A program made the position numbers and the translations under genes. Below the pieces are notes generated by a model that saw only the letters and a program-made list of their open reading frames with translations, had not been told where the DNA came from and did no database searches. A stretch of 64,000 nt of DNA from Cloacibacillus evryensis DSM 19522 (GTDB lineage Bacteria; Synergistota; Synergistia; Synergistales; Synergistaceae), in the NCBI RefSeq assembly GCF_000585335.1, contig NZ_KK073872.1, forward strand, positions 440,001 to 504,000, read 5' to 3'. Of this stretch, positions 43,220-52,568 are shown in pieces. The first letter of the stretch is position 1. Every line of letters starts with the position of its first letter.

Positions 43220-45436
43220 TTAGAGTCCCTCCCCTTTGCGAGGATTTTTCTCCGCCGTCCGGCAGCCGGAGGCGTTTATCGCTTTTTCCTGTATCGTCTT
43301 GAGTATTTCATAGCAGTTCGCCTTGACGTGGATGAAGTCGTCCACGCCGGCTTCGACGTATGTATCTTTGTATTCCGCGGCAGGCGCTCCCGCGAGCAGC
43401 ACGCGCATCTCCGGCGCGGCGGCTTTGATGCCGCGCGCCACGGGCGGCACGAGTTCCGGGTAGGTGTCGTCGGCGGAACAGATGACGGCGACTTCCGCGC
43501 CAGACTCGACGGCGGCCCGGACTGCCTCTTCCGGCGTGGGGAAGCCGTTGTTTCTCAGCACTTCAAAGTGCGCGACTTCCATGAAGCCGGCGCTGAAGTC
43601 GGCCCGCGCCTTGTGCTGCGGGATCGGCCCCATGTTGGCGAGGAATACGCGGATGTTTTTGCCGGTACGTTCGGCGAACTCTTCGGTCGTTTTCCTCAGC
43701 GCCTCTATCTGTTCGGTCCAGCGGTGGGTGCCGACGGCCTTCACGCTTTCTTCACCTTCAAAGCCGTCGTTGAGCGCATTTCTCACTTCGCCGACGGTCG
43801 CGCCCGCGAGGAAGGCCTCGATGACGGCGTCGACGAATTTCGCGTCGCCCTCGTGGACGTTCTCCATGATCTTATCGAGGCATTCGGCGGCGTGCTGCCT
43901 GTCCGTGAGTTCGAGGAACTTGTCCACGGAGGCTTTTCTCGCACGGTAGAGCTTTTCCCCGCCGGGGAACATGTTTTTGAGCGGTTTTTCAAGCGTGTTC
44001 GGGTACATGTTGGTGCCGACCGCCCTGTCCCTGCGGAAGGCGAGGTTCTTGAGGCGGTTCTTGAATACTTTTTCTATTTCGCCCTGGACGGCGCCCTTTT
44101 TCAGCGCGGAGTACATCCCGCCCTCGCCGTCGACGTCCTGAAGGAGCGCCCAGACGGCCGCGGCGCACTGTGTCGTGAGGCGCTCGACATACCACGAGCC
44201 GCCCGCCGGGTCGACGGGCTGGAGCATGTCGAACTCGGTCTGGAGCATTATCTGAATGTTGCGCGCGATGCGTTTCGCGATCTCGCCGCTTGGACGGATG
44301 GCGTCGTCGAAGCAGCTGACCTGCATCGAGTCGACACCGCCGACCGCGCCCGAGAATGCCTGGGTCGTCGCCCTCAGTATATTGACATAGGGGTCGTAGA
44401 CGGTGGAGGTGAAGTGCGAGGTGCGCGCGAAGATGTCTATTTTGCCCCGTCCGTCGGCATCGACGCCGAAGGCTTCGGCGATCTGCGCCCAGACGGTGCG
44501 CGCCGCCCTGATGCGGGCGATCTCCATGAAGAAGTTGGTGCCGATGGAAAAGCTGAATTTTATGTGCGGCATGACCGTCTCCGGCTCAAGGCCGCGGTGG
44601 CGCATCGCCCTGATGTAGGCGATCGCCGCGCTCATAGCGTAGGCGGTCTCCTGGGTGGCGCTCGCGCCGCCGTTGTGGTAGACGTCGCCGCGCACCAATA
44701 TCGTCTTGAGCTTGGGGGCGTTTTCCTCCGCCCATTTTATGGCGAGAGCCATCTCATCATAGAATTCGTCGATCGGCAGCGGGAGGTTTCCGCGCTCGGC
44801 AAGCTCTCCCAGGGGGTCGGCTCCGACGCAGCCTTTGGCCTCTTTGAGGCTCTCTTTGACGCCGGCGGCCCTGGCCTGAGCCGCGACGAGGGCCAACACG
44901 GGAACGGCGGAGGCTCCCGCGTAGATGTGGAGCGGCACCTTCGTAAAATCAAGATCTTTGAGCATCTCGTCCGCGTCGCGGAGCGTCGTCAGCGAAAGTC
45001 CCCGGTAGTCGTCTTTAAAGAGCGCCGGGTCGGGATCGCGCCCAAGCTTCGTGCAGTCGTCGAGCTCGAAGTTCAGGATGGTGGCGCCTTTGCGGAGCTC
45101 GTTTTTCACGGCCTCGTTCGCCTCTTCAGGCAGCACGTCCGAGGAACTCTGGGCGATCTTCCACGGCTCGGCGATGTAGCCGGAGCTCTTTGTTCCGCGC
45201 AGGAACGGAGGTTCTCCGGGCATGCCGCCGATGTTGAGCAGCTCTTCGTTGTCGGCAAGCGTATAGACCGGTTCAAGGGTGATGCCTTCGTAGGTCGGCG
45301 TGAACATCCGTTTGTCGAACGGAGCTCCCTTGAGGGCCGCCACCGCTTCGTCGTACCACTGTTCGCGTGTGGGAACGGCAAACTCTTCAAAGGAGACAGG
45401 CGGAAATTCGCTCATTTTCACCTCTGTTTCGTTCAT
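43220..45436 (-). CDS. mutA: Methylmalonyl-CoA mutase, small subunit
   Basis: About 738 residues, homologous to MutB over its length but non-catalytic: in the C-terminal domain the DxHxxG motif is replaced (VFLANMGPIPQHKARADF). I start at MNETEVK, preceded by GGAAGGG, rather than the upstream in-frame codon at 45478 that lies inside the riboswitch terminator. First gene of the operon, preceded by a cobalamin riboswitch. Confidence 0.93.
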   Translation of the reverse strand: MNETEVKMSEFPPVSFEEFAVPTREQWYDEAVAALKGAPFDKRMFTPTYEGITLEPVYTLADNEELLNIGGMPGEPPFLRGTKSSGYIAEPWKIAQSSSDVLPEEANEAVKNELRKGATILNFELDDCTKLGRDPDPALFKDDYRGLSLTTLRDADEMLKDLDFTKVPLHIYAGASAVPVLALVAAQARAAGVKESLKEAKGCVGADPLGELAERGNLPLPIDEFYDEMALAIKWAEENAPKLKTILVRGDVYHNGGASATQETAYAMSAAIAYIRAMRHRGLEPETVMPHIKFSFSIGTNFFMEIARIRAARTVWAQIAEAFGVDADGRGKIDIFARTSHFTSTVYDPYVNILRATTQAFSGAVGGVDSMQVSCFDDAIRPSGEIAKRIARNIQIMLQTEFDMLQPVDPAGGSWYVERLTTQCAAAVWALLQDVDGEGGMYSALKKGAVQGEIEKVFKNRLKNLAFRRDRAVGTNMYPNTLEKPLKNMFPGGEKLYRARKASVDKFLELTDRQHAAECLDKIMENVHEGDAKFVDAVIEAFLAGATVGEVRNALNDGFEGEESVKAVGTHRWTEQIEALRKTTEEFAERTGKNIRVFLANMGPIPQHKARADFSAGFMEVAHFEVLRNNGFPTPEEAVRAAVESGAEVAVICSADDTYPELVPPVARGIKAAAPEMRVLLAGAPAAEYKDTYVEAGVDDFIHVKANCYEILKTIQEKAINASGCRTAEKNPRKGEGL

Positions 45437-45473
45437 ATTACAGCTTCCCTTCCAGATAAAGTTTAAGCGGGCA

Positions 45474-45503
45474 AACAAAAAAGACCGCCTGCGGGCGGTC
45501 TTG
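45474..45503 (-). terminator. Intrinsic terminator of the mutA riboswitch
   Basis: On the minus strand AAGACCGCCCGCAGGCGGTC followed by TTTTTTGTTT forms a strong hairpin and U-run just before mutA. Its 5' arm (CCGCCCGC, from 45491-45498) is exactly complementary to GCGGGCGG read from 45556-45563, which lies between aptamer and terminator, giving a clear antiterminator alternative. Confidence 0.88.
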
Positions 45504-45583
45504 CAAAAGTTGTCGGCGAGTAGATAAAGGTGTTTCTAAACGCACTCGACGACCCCCGCCCGCGCAGGGATTGCCGCAACCTC

Positions 45584-45722
45584 TATGCAGACCGGTCTCC
45601 TGGCTTCCGTTCATCCTACTTTCCGCGCCTTCCTGAGTCGCCTCAGTGGCATCGCGGTTTCGTCACGGTTACAGTGGCGGGGCCGTTCAGGATTTACACC
45701 TGATTCCCGAGCATCTGCATCA
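45584..45722 (-). promoter_or_regulatory. Cobalamin riboswitch of the mutA-mutB-meaB operon
   Basis: Minus-strand P1 arm ATGCAGATGCTC, GGGAATCAGGTGTAAATCCTG, the GCCCCGCCACTGTAACC core with B12 box and GTAGGATGAACGGAAGCCAG followed by GAGACCGGTC, closing with GCATAG. All conserved blocks of the adenosylcobalamin aptamer are present. Whether ligand turns the operon on or off cannot be read directly. Confidence 0.93.
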
Positions 45723-46022
45723 ATACTACATTCTGCGTTTATGATACGCTTAAAGGGTCTGTTTCGTCAATCTTTTTCTTTTGTCTGACGTTTGTGAATA
45801 TTTCCGCGTCAATTGCGGGGCGGTTTGCGCGGACCGAGAAAGTTTTGATCCGGCTCTCCGGCCGCCTCATCAAGAAAGCTGAAGTTCTTTGAAAAATCGG
45901 CGTTTATACTCGCGGGGATTGCTTAGTTATAATTTATTTTTGTCCGCCATTTTTTTTATATTTACTGTGAGAATATTGTAGAATAGATAGTGCTTAACAG
46001 TTGGTGAAAGGATGATAGATAA

Positions 46023-47849
46023 ATGTGCGGAATCATGGGCTATATAGGGGACAGGGATACCACGAAGGTAATACTCGAGGGTCTCGCAAAGCATGAATAC
46101 CGCGGTTATGACTCGGCGGGCATAGCCGTTATCAAGGATAATAAAATATCGGAGCTCCGCACCATCGGCAGGGTCTCGCAGCTTGCCGAGAGGGTCGCTA
46201 AGGAGCATTTCACCGGCGATTTCGGCATCGGCCATACGCGCTGGGCGACGCATGGCGGCGTGACGGAGAACAACGCCCATCCCCACGTTTCGAGCGACCA
46301 TCGTGTTGTGCTCGTACATAACGGCATCATCGAGAACGCGCGCGAGATACGCGCCGACCTTGAGGCGCACGGGATAAAGTTCCACACCGAGACGGACACC
46401 GAGTCGGCGGTGCAGTATCTCGGCTACGTCTACGACGGAGACCCGAAGGCGGCGATCGTGAAGCTGACGAAGCGTATCCGCGGCGCTTTCGCGCTCGTCA
46501 TCATGTTTTATGACAAGCCGAACGAGATATGGGTGGCCCGCAAAGGCTCCCCTCTCGTCGTCGGCCGCGCGGAGAATGAGGGGTTCTGCGCCTCCGATCC
46601 GACCGCGCTGCTGGAATATACGCGCGACGTCTGGTTCATGGACGACGACGAGATGGCGCAGATAACGAAAGAGGGCTGCAAGTTTTTTGACTTTAGCGGC
46701 GCCGAGCACGATAAGGCGTCGATGCACCTGGACTGGGACGCGGCGATGACCAACCGCGGCGCTTATCCGCACTTCATGCTCAAGGAGATACACGAGCAGC
46801 CCGAAGTGGTGGCGCACACGCTCCTGGGGCGCGTGGCGGGAGAGAGCGTCGACCTCAGCAAGGAGCTTGGCTGGACGGCGGAAGAGGCCGCGAAATGGAA
46901 GAAGATACACTTTATCGCCTGCGGCACCTCGCACTACGCGACGGTCGTCGCGGCGCGTATCATGGAGACTCTCGGCCGGTTTGAGATACGCACCGAGGTA
47001 GCCTCCGAGTACCGCTACCGGAATATCCCGATAGACGACGAGACGCTCGCCGTATTCGTCTCCCAGTCGGGAGAGACGGCGGACACGCTGCACGCGGCGC
47101 GCCTCGCGAAGGAGCACGGCGCGAAGTGCCTTGTGATCACCAATGTGCGCGGCTCGACGATACACCGCGAGGTGGGGGAGGCGCTCGTCACTCCCGCCGG
47201 CCCGGAGATCGGCGTCGCGGCGACTAAGACCTTTATGGCGCAGATGACGGTGCTGACGCTGCTTGGCCTCTATCTCGCGAAGCTCCGCGGCGATTTGAAG
47301 CCCGAAACGGAGAAACGCCTCACCTCGGCGCTGATGGATATCCCCGGCAAGCTCGCCACCGTGCTTTCGCACGAGAAGGATATCGAGGCGCTGGCGCGTG
47401 ATTTCGCCGACGCGCGCGGTTTCTTCTTCATCGGCCGCGGCCTTGCCTACCCGCCAGCACTTGAGGGGGCGCTCAAGCTGAAGGAGATATCGTACCTCCA
47501 CGCGGAGGCGTATCCCGCCGGCGAGATGAAGCACGGACCGATCGCGCTCCTGGACAAGGAACTGCCGGTCGTCGCGCTCGTTCCGAAGAACGATTTGTGG
47601 GAGAAGACTATCTCCAATATCGAGGAGTCGATGGCGCGCAAATCCCCGATCATCGCGATCGCCACGGAGGGCGACGGCGAGATCGGCCACTATACGAAGC
47701 ACGTCATCTTTACGCCGGAGACGGAGCCGGAGCTCTTCCCCTTTGTCGCGATAATCCCGCTCCAGCTCTTCGCCTACTATATCGCGCGGCAGCGCGGCTG
47801 CGACATCGATATGCCGCGAAACCTCGCCAAGAGCGTCACAGTCGAGTAA
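46023..47849 (+). CDS. glmS: Glutamine--fructose-6-phosphate aminotransferase (isomerizing)
   Basis: Makes glucosamine-6-phosphate for peptidoglycan and lipopolysaccharide. The N-terminal glutaminase domain starts with the catalytic cysteine after Met removal (MCGIMGYIG) and has RGYDSAGIAV, HTRWATHGGVT and VHNGIIEN. Two SIS sugar-isomerase domains follow (CGTSHYATV, SQSGETADT, GRGLAYPPALEGALKLKE), then the typical end PRNLAKSVTVE. 608 residues, full length. A GAAAGGATG ribosome region precedes the start; no glmS ribozyme is evident upstream. Confidence 0.97.
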   Translation: MCGIMGYIGDRDTTKVILEGLAKHEYRGYDSAGIAVIKDNKISELRTIGRVSQLAERVAKEHFTGDFGIGHTRWATHGGVTENNAHPHVSSDHRVVLVHNGIIENAREIRADLEAHGIKFHTETDTESAVQYLGYVYDGDPKAAIVKLTKRIRGAFALVIMFYDKPNEIWVARKGSPLVVGRAENEGFCASDPTALLEYTRDVWFMDDDEMAQITKEGCKFFDFSGAEHDKASMHLDWDAAMTNRGAYPHFMLKEIHEQPEVVAHTLLGRVAGESVDLSKELGWTAEEAAKWKKIHFIACGTSHYATVVAARIMETLGRFEIRTEVASEYRYRNIPIDDETLAVFVSQSGETADTLHAARLAKEHGAKCLVITNVRGSTIHREVGEALVTPAGPEIGVAATKTFMAQMTVLTLLGLYLAKLRGDLKPETEKRLTSALMDIPGKLATVLSHEKDIEALARDFADARGFFFIGRGLAYPPALEGALKLKEISYLHAEAYPAGEMKHGPIALLDKELPVVALVPKNDLWEKTISNIEESMARKSPIIAIATEGDGEIGHYTKHVIFTPETEPELFPFVAIIPLQLFAYYIARQRGCDIDMPRNLAKSVTVE

Positions 47850-47871
47850 TTTTAAGAAGTTTGAAGGAAGG

Positions 47872-47901
47872 CAGGCGGAGCTCTTCCGCCTGTTATTTTT
47901 T
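47872..47901 (+). terminator. Terminator after glmS
   Basis: CAGGCGGAG-CT-CTTCCGCCTG hairpin followed by TTATTTTTTA. Confidence 0.85.
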
Positions 47902-47918
47902 AGGCAGGCTGATAATCA

Positions 47919-48245
47919 ATGATAAATAAAAAAATAGTGATCCTCATGATCCTTGCCGCGGTGCTTTTTGCCGGCATCCCCTTTATCGTGGGGGCCTTGT
48001 CCGGCGGGAGGGAGGTCCCTCTGCTTGAGCAGGCGCGGGAGTATATTTCCGCGGGAAGCAGCGCCGAGTTCATCGCGCATTTTTCCGCCTTCACCGGCCT
48101 CGCCTACTGGCTTTTCTCCGGCAGTTGGGATTTCTTCTGGGAGTTTGACGATGAGGGCTTGTGGGATTTCCTCTTCGACCTCTTCCATCACGGGCCGGAG
48201 AAGTATAAGTTTGAAAGAGACGCCCCCGGCACCTTCTCGATATGA
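47919..48245 (+). CDS. Small membrane protein of unknown function
   Basis: A 108-residue protein with one N-terminal membrane segment (about 5-27, [20 protein letters not shown]), a second weakly hydrophobic stretch (about 58-75) and an aromatic acidic tail ([20 protein letters not shown]). I do not recognise the family. The stop codon overlaps the start codon of the GIY-YIG gene (ATGA), so the two are cotranslated. Confidence 0.6.
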   Translation: MINKKIVILMILAAVLFAGIPFIVGALSGGREVPLLEQAREYISAGSSAEFIAHFSAFTGLAYWLFSGSWDFFWEFDDEGLWDFLFDLFHHGPEKYKFERDAPGTFSI

Positions 48246-48532
48246 GCGCCTACACCTACATCCTGCGCTGCGCCGACGGCACCCTCTACACCGGCTGGAC
48301 GAACGACCTGGAAAGGCGGCTGCGGGCCCACAACGCCGGCAGAGGGGCCCGCTACACGCGGCCCCGCCTTCCTGTGGAGCTGTTTTATTATGAGAGTTAT
48401 GAGACGAAAGAGGAGGCGATGTCGCGCGAGGCCTTTATAAAAAAGATGCCGCGGCGCGCCAAGCTGCTCTTAAAGATACGTAAAATTTCCGACAAAACTA
48501 CTTGCGAATCTCAACTACAGGGGATACAATAG
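48242..48532 (+). CDS. GIY-YIG nuclease-domain protein (UPF0213/YhbQ-like)
   Basis: A 96-residue single GIY-YIG domain: [20 protein letters not shown], where the Y-I-L and Y-T-G form the motif, the catalytic Arg in LERRLRAHN, and a conserved Glu in SREAFIKKM. Members are putative structure-specific endonucleases related to UvrC and SLX1. It is coupled to the preceding small membrane protein gene. Confidence 0.9.
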   Translation: MSAYTYILRCADGTLYTGWTNDLERRLRAHNAGRGARYTRPRLPVELFYYESYETKEEAMSREAFIKKMPRRAKLLLKIRKISDKTTCESQLQGIQ

Positions 48533-48596
48533 CAAAGTTTCGGAAAGAAATGTCAAGGAATAAAACTTTTGGCAATCTGTTAAAGAGGTGTTTTCA

Positions 48597-49883
48597 ATGA
48601 AAGGTCGCACAGATATCGTTCTGGGAGTACAGTGGGGAGACGAGGGCAAGGGGCGCGTCGTCGACGTGCTGGCCGCGCGGGCCGGCGTCGTCGTCCGCTA
48701 TCAGGGCGGAGCCAACGCGGGACATACCGTTATCGTGGGTAATGAGAAATATGTCTTCCATCTGCTGCCCTCCGGCATCCTCTATCCCGGCAAGACCTGT
48801 GTGATAGGAAACGGCGTGGTGCTGGACCCCGAGACGCTCTTTGAAGAGCTCGACGATCTCGCGTCGCGCGGCAAGAGGCTTGCGCGCCTTGTCGTGAGCC
48901 ACGGCACGCACATCGTCATGCCGTACCACAAGATGATCGACAGGCTGGCCGAGGGAGCGCGGTGCGAAGGGACGAAGATCGGCACCACGGGACGCGGCAT
49001 CGGTCCATGCTACGCCGATAAGTACGAACGCATCGGCATCCGCGCCGAAGATCTTGTCAACCCGGAGATACTTAAAGACAAGCTGGAGCGCACGCTCAAG
49101 ATAAAGAACGACATCCTGACTAAGATATACGGAGCCGAGCCGCTCGACTTTGAAGAGATATATGACAGAGCCCTCAAGTGGGGCGAACGGCTCTCGCCGA
49201 TGCTCGGGGAATCCTTCCTTGAAATATACGACGCCGTCCGCGCGGGCGAGAACGTCCTTTTTGAGGGAGCGCAGGCTACGCTGCTTGACGTGGACTACGG
49301 GACATATCCCTTTGTCACAAGTTCGAGCCCCTGCGCGGGCGGAGCCTGTACGGGAGCGGGGATCGGGCCGTCGCGCATCGACCGCGCGATCGGCGTCGCC
49401 AAAGCCTACTGCACCCGTGTAGGCGAGGGCCCCTTTCCGACGGAGGAGCTTGGAGAGACCGGAGAGCTGCTCCGCTCAAAGGGCGGAGAGTTCGGGGCGA
49501 CCACGGGACGTCCGCGCCGCTGCGGTTGGTGCGACCTCGTCGCCGTGGATTACGCGGTGAAGGTCAACGGCCTTGACGGTATCGCCCTCACCAAGCTCGA
49601 CGTCCTTGACGGCTTTGACGAGATAAAGATATGCACGGCCTACGAAATAGAGGGCGAGGCGCGGAAGCATTTCCCGAGCAGCTGCGCCGAGCTTGCAAAG
49701 GCGAAACCCATATACGAGACGCTGCCGGGCTGGAAGAGCGACATCTCGCGGTGCCGCCGTTTTGAGGAGCTGCCGAAGGAGGCGCAGGATTATGTGCGCT
49801 TCATTGAGGAGCGCGTGAAAGCTCCGATACTCCTCATCGGCGTAGGAGCCGGACGCGAGGACACGATCGAGCGCGGGATATAG
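48597..49883 (+). CDS. purA: Adenylosuccinate synthase
   Basis: GTP-dependent condensation of IMP and aspartate, the first step from IMP to AMP. GVQWGDEGKGRVVD (P-loop with catalytic Asp), the GGANAGHTV segment with the catalytic His, GTTGRGIGPCYADK, FEGAQATLLDVDYGTYPFV and the C-terminal TTGRPRRCGW (conserved Arg, aspartate-binding) are present. 428 residues from the ATG placed six bases after AGAGGTG; the GTG three codons earlier overlaps that ribosome site. Confidence 0.97.
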   Translation: MKGRTDIVLGVQWGDEGKGRVVDVLAARAGVVVRYQGGANAGHTVIVGNEKYVFHLLPSGILYPGKTCVIGNGVVLDPETLFEELDDLASRGKRLARLVVSHGTHIVMPYHKMIDRLAEGARCEGTKIGTTGRGIGPCYADKYERIGIRAEDLVNPEILKDKLERTLKIKNDILTKIYGAEPLDFEEIYDRALKWGERLSPMLGESFLEIYDAVRAGENVLFEGAQATLLDVDYGTYPFVTSSSPCAGGACTGAGIGPSRIDRAIGVAKAYCTRVGEGPFPTEELGETGELLRSKGGEFGATTGRPRRCGWCDLVAVDYAVKVNGLDGIALTKLDVLDGFDEIKICTAYEIEGEARKHFPSSCAELAKAKPIYETLPGWKSDISRCRRFEELPKEAQDYVRFIEERVKAPILLIGVGAGREDTIERGI

Positions 49884-49915
49884 AGCTCCGCTCAAACAGG
49901 CTGATACCAGGACAT

Positions 49916-49960
49916 AAGACGGCGCGGCTATTCATAAGGGATAGTCCGCGCCGTCTTTTA
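49916..49960 (+). terminator. Terminator after purA
   Basis: AAGACGGCGCGG…CCGCGCCGTCTT stem followed by TTAG. Confidence 0.85.
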
Positions 49961-50088
49961 GGGAGCCGCTGATTATATGCACCATCTGATGTGACTACTA
50001 GCTTCAATGACGGGAATCACAGATTCCCTATTTCAGCTACGCGTCACAGGCAGCCCCCGACCGTGGCTCCAACGTATGCAAATACGCC

Positions 50089-50260
50089 TGATGGGACTAC
50101 CAGCCGATTCGCACAAATCAGAGAGTCACTGATTTGGCTCTCTGGCCGTCCGCCCCGCTCGGGGACTGCCTGTTTAGCGGCTGGCACATCTGATGGACAA
50201 GCCGGCCGATTCGCACGAAATCAAAGATTTCGGCTCTCTGGCCGTAATCAGCGGACGATA
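50089..50260. repeat. Two diverged copies of the 100-bp intergenic module
   Basis: GGGACTACCAGCCGATTCGC, AAATCAGAGAGTCACTGATTT and GGCTCTCTGGCCG (50092-50150), then a more degraded copy GCCGGCCGATTCGCACGAAA … GGCTCTCTGGCCG (50210-50245). The same family as at 1952, 2068 and 21691. No gene lies between 49884 and 50302. Confidence 0.6.
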
Positions 50261-50302
50261 TGTCAGGTTTTATGTAACAAAGTGAATTAATCAGATACAG
50301 TC

Positions 50303-50446
50303 CTATTTATGCGCGGCCGGTTCCGCCGCGATCTTTTTTGCCGCTCCGGCCTTCTTGCGTTTCTCCGCCTTATGTATCCTGAAGAGCGCCCAGCCGAAAA
50401 AGCCGAATATCGTTCCCAGCCAAAGCGCCATGTTAATGTACCACAT
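50303..50446 (-). CDS. 47-residue single-span membrane protein
   Basis: Starts MWYINMALWLGTIFGFFGWA, one membrane helix, followed by a strongly basic cytoplasmic tail (FRIHKAEKRKKAGAAKK…) and a stop TAG. AGGAGAGGTG precedes the ATG at good spacing. No recognised family; such proteins can be regulators or accessory subunits of transporters or dehydrogenases. It lies downstream of the dehydrogenase operon but beyond that operon's terminator. Confidence 0.6.
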   Translation of the reverse strand: MWYINMALWLGTIFGFFGWALFRIHKAEKRKKAGAAKKIAAEPAAHK

Positions 50447-50548
50447 TCCCGCACCTCTCCTTTGTATCTTTACCGATCAAAATGTAGCTCTTACGGCAGA
50501 AGAATATATCATAAAAATACCGAAGGCGGCGTAGTGGTTTATAACAAA

Positions 50549-50574
50549 AAAACGGCCGCTCAGGCGGCCGTTTC
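50549..50574 (-). terminator. Terminator of the FAD/Fe-S dehydrogenase operon
   Basis: AAACGGCCGCCTGAGCGGCC followed by GTTTTTTTG on the minus strand. Confidence 0.85.
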
Positions 50575-50612
50575 GTATATGGGAACTGGGAACGGGGAGA
50601 TAGAGGCTGTTG

Positions 50613-51767
50613 TTAAACGACGTTCGGTTCGACGATCATTTCGCCGCGTTCGAAGCGCTTGTAGTCCATGATCGTCGGGTCGAAGGGCGGTTTCTCGCCG
50701 TTGAGCAGCGCGGTCATGATCTGTCCTGCTACCGGGCCGAGCATGAAGCCGTGGCCTGAGAAGCCGGTCGCGAGCCAGAAGCCGGGGATCTCGGTCTTGC
50801 CGAGGACCGGCGCCGCGTCGGGGGTCATCTCATAGCGTCCGGCCCACTGACGGACCACGCGGATGTTCTTCGCGCGCGGCAGGAGCTTGAGAATGGTCTT
50901 CGCGATCGAGGCGGGCGACGTCACGGTAGAGGTGTAGTCGATGCCGGGCTGGTCATGGACGGGGCTTTCTCCGGCGATGATCGATCCGTGCGGACGCTGC
51001 TGGATATAGTAGTTGCCGCTGAAGCTCATGAGCATCGGCGGGCAGACGCCCGGGTCCACCGGCTCGGTGATGATGATCTCGTGGCGCTCGGGGCGCACCG
51101 GGATATTGAGTCCGACCATGTTGCCGATCTCGGCGGCCCATGATCCGGCGCAGTTGACGACGCATTCGGTCTCGATCGTGCCGCGGTTCGTCTTGACGCC
51201 GGTGATTTTGCCGTCTTTCATGTCGATGCCGGTGACTTCGGTGAACTTATGGAACTTCGCGCCGCAGCGTTTGGCCGCTTCCTGGAAGGCGAAAGTTGTA
51301 AGGAAGGGGTCGGCGTGGCCGTCGCGCTGGTAGAAGGTGAAGCCGAGCGCGTCGTCGACCGCGACGCCGGGGCAGATTTCCTGCGCGCGTTTCTTGTCCT
51401 CAAATATTTCGGAGTTGATGCCGAGCTTGTGCTGGAGCACGACATTCTTTTTGAATTGCTCCCACTCGTGTTCCTGATAGGCGACCAGCAGATATCCGCC
51501 CTGGTTCAGCCCCGTGGGCAGGCCGAGCTCTTCGTCAAGCTGTTCAAATGTCTCGAGGCAGCGCAGCGCCATCAGGCAGTTCAGCTCCAGCCCCCACTGG
51601 GCGCGGATGCCGGCGCCGCAGCGACCGGTCGAGCCGGAGCAGATGGTGTTCTTTTCTACAAGGTGGACGTTCTTCCGTCCGGATTTAGCTAGATAATAGG
51701 CGGTGGCAGTTCCAACGACTCCGCCTCCGATGACTACGACATCGGCTGTTTTCGGAAAATCACTCAT
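50613..51767 (-). CDS. FAD-dependent amino/imino acid oxidoreductase (DAO family), catalytic subunit
   Basis: About 384 residues of the D-amino-acid oxidase/glycine oxidase/sarcosine oxidase-beta fold: TADVVVIGGGVVGTATAYYL (FAD GxGxxG), the STGRCGAGIRAQWG segment, NCAGSWAAEIGNMVG, and the C-terminal TGFSGHGFMLGPVAG motif. The start is the ATG eight bases after GGAGG; a GTG three codons earlier overlaps it. With the three preceding genes it matches multi-subunit proline, hydroxyproline (LhpBEF-like) or HcnABC-type dehydrogenases. This subunit should oxidise the C-N bond and pass electrons to the Fe-S subunits. Substrate not determinable from sequence. Confidence 0.88.
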   Translation of the reverse strand: MSDFPKTADVVVIGGGVVGTATAYYLAKSGRKNVHLVEKNTICSGSTGRCGAGIRAQWGLELNCLMALRCLETFEQLDEELGLPTGLNQGGYLLVAYQEHEWEQFKKNVVLQHKLGINSEIFEDKKRAQEICPGVAVDDALGFTFYQRDGHADPFLTTFAFQEAAKRCGAKFHKFTEVTGIDMKDGKITGVKTNRGTIETECVVNCAGSWAAEIGNMVGLNIPVRPERHEIIITEPVDPGVCPPMLMSFSGNYYIQQRPHGSIIAGESPVHDQPGIDYTSTVTSPASIAKTILKLLPRAKNIRVVRQWAGRYEMTPDAAPVLGKTEIPGFWLATGFSGHGFMLGPVAGQIMTALLNGEKPPFDPTIMDYKRFERGEMIVEPNVV

Positions 51768-51779
51768 ACTCCGCACCTC

Positions 51780-52565
51780 CTATTTGGGATTGTCTTCAAA
51801 GTCTTTGGCGAGAAGACTGAGCTTGATAGGTTTCACGGGCGGCCTCATGGTGCCGGGGCCGATCTCCTCGAAGGTCTTGCCGGTCGCTTTCGCGATCTCC
51901 CTCATTATGATGTCGCGGCAGCCGCGTCCCTGGCAGGGGCCCATGCCGACGCGCAGTTCGCGCTTGAGTTCGTCGAAGGTATCATAGCCGCGCGCGATCC
52001 ACTCGCGGATGGTCTCTATCTCGACCTCTTCGCAGCGGCAGATGACGTGGCATTCCGGCGTTTCGGGGACCTTGATCGCGCGGATGTCGTCCGCAAGTTC
52101 TGCGGGGATCACTACCGAGACGACATATGTCTTGTCTTTCGACGGCTCCGTCACCGCGAGCACCTCTCCCTCGGCCACCGCTTCGCCGGTCCTGTCAAGG
52201 CAGGCGACCCGCTGGCCCTTTTCGGGAATGGGAAGGAGTTCGTAGGGGAGTTTTATCACGGCTTTGCCGGGCGCGTAGGTGAGGTCTATCACGAAGCAGG
52301 CAAGTCCGGGGCAGCGCGACACGCAGATGCCGCAGCCGGTGCATTTGTCATAGTTGATCTTCGGGGTGTCGTTGATGTCTTCAAAGGGAAGCACCGCGCC
52401 GGTCGGGCAGCTTGTCGCGCAGGGATTGCAGGGAATGCGTTTCGGGCATTCTATCACGACGAAACCGCCTTTTTTCCCCTCCCATTTATCTTTAGGGGGG
52501 AGCAGGGCTCCTTCGCGGTGGTCGGTGAGGACTCCGCTGTTGAAGAGTTTTTCTTTATCAGCCAT
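51780..52565 (-). CDS. Fe-S subunit with 2x[4Fe-4S] and BFD-like [2Fe-2S] domains
   Basis: 261 residues. The N-terminal half has two 4Fe-4S motifs (CPKRIPCNPCATSCPTGAV and CTGCGICVSRCPG). The C-terminal half is a bacterioferredoxin-associated-ferredoxin-like domain with CRCEEVEIETIREWI and GPCQGRGCRD. In clustered amine dehydrogenases this subunit relays electrons between the two flavin subunits. Three to four bases separate it from each neighbour; GGAGG lies eight bases before the ATG. Confidence 0.88.
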   Translation of the reverse strand: MADKEKLFNSGVLTDHREGALLPPKDKWEGKKGGFVVIECPKRIPCNPCATSCPTGAVLPFEDINDTPKINYDKCTGCGICVSRCPGLACFVIDLTYAPGKAVIKLPYELLPIPEKGQRVACLDRTGEAVAEGEVLAVTEPSKDKTYVVSVVIPAELADDIRAIKVPETPECHVICRCEEVEIETIREWIARGYDTFDELKRELRVGMGPCQGRGCRDIIMREIAKATGKTFEEIGPGTMRPPVKPIKLSLLAKDFEDNPK

Positions 52566-52568
52566 TGT

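Noticed and set aside
45927-46022. glmS ribozyme upstream of glmS
   Set aside because: The leader is short and AT-rich and lacks the conserved ribozyme core; only a promoter-like region is seen.
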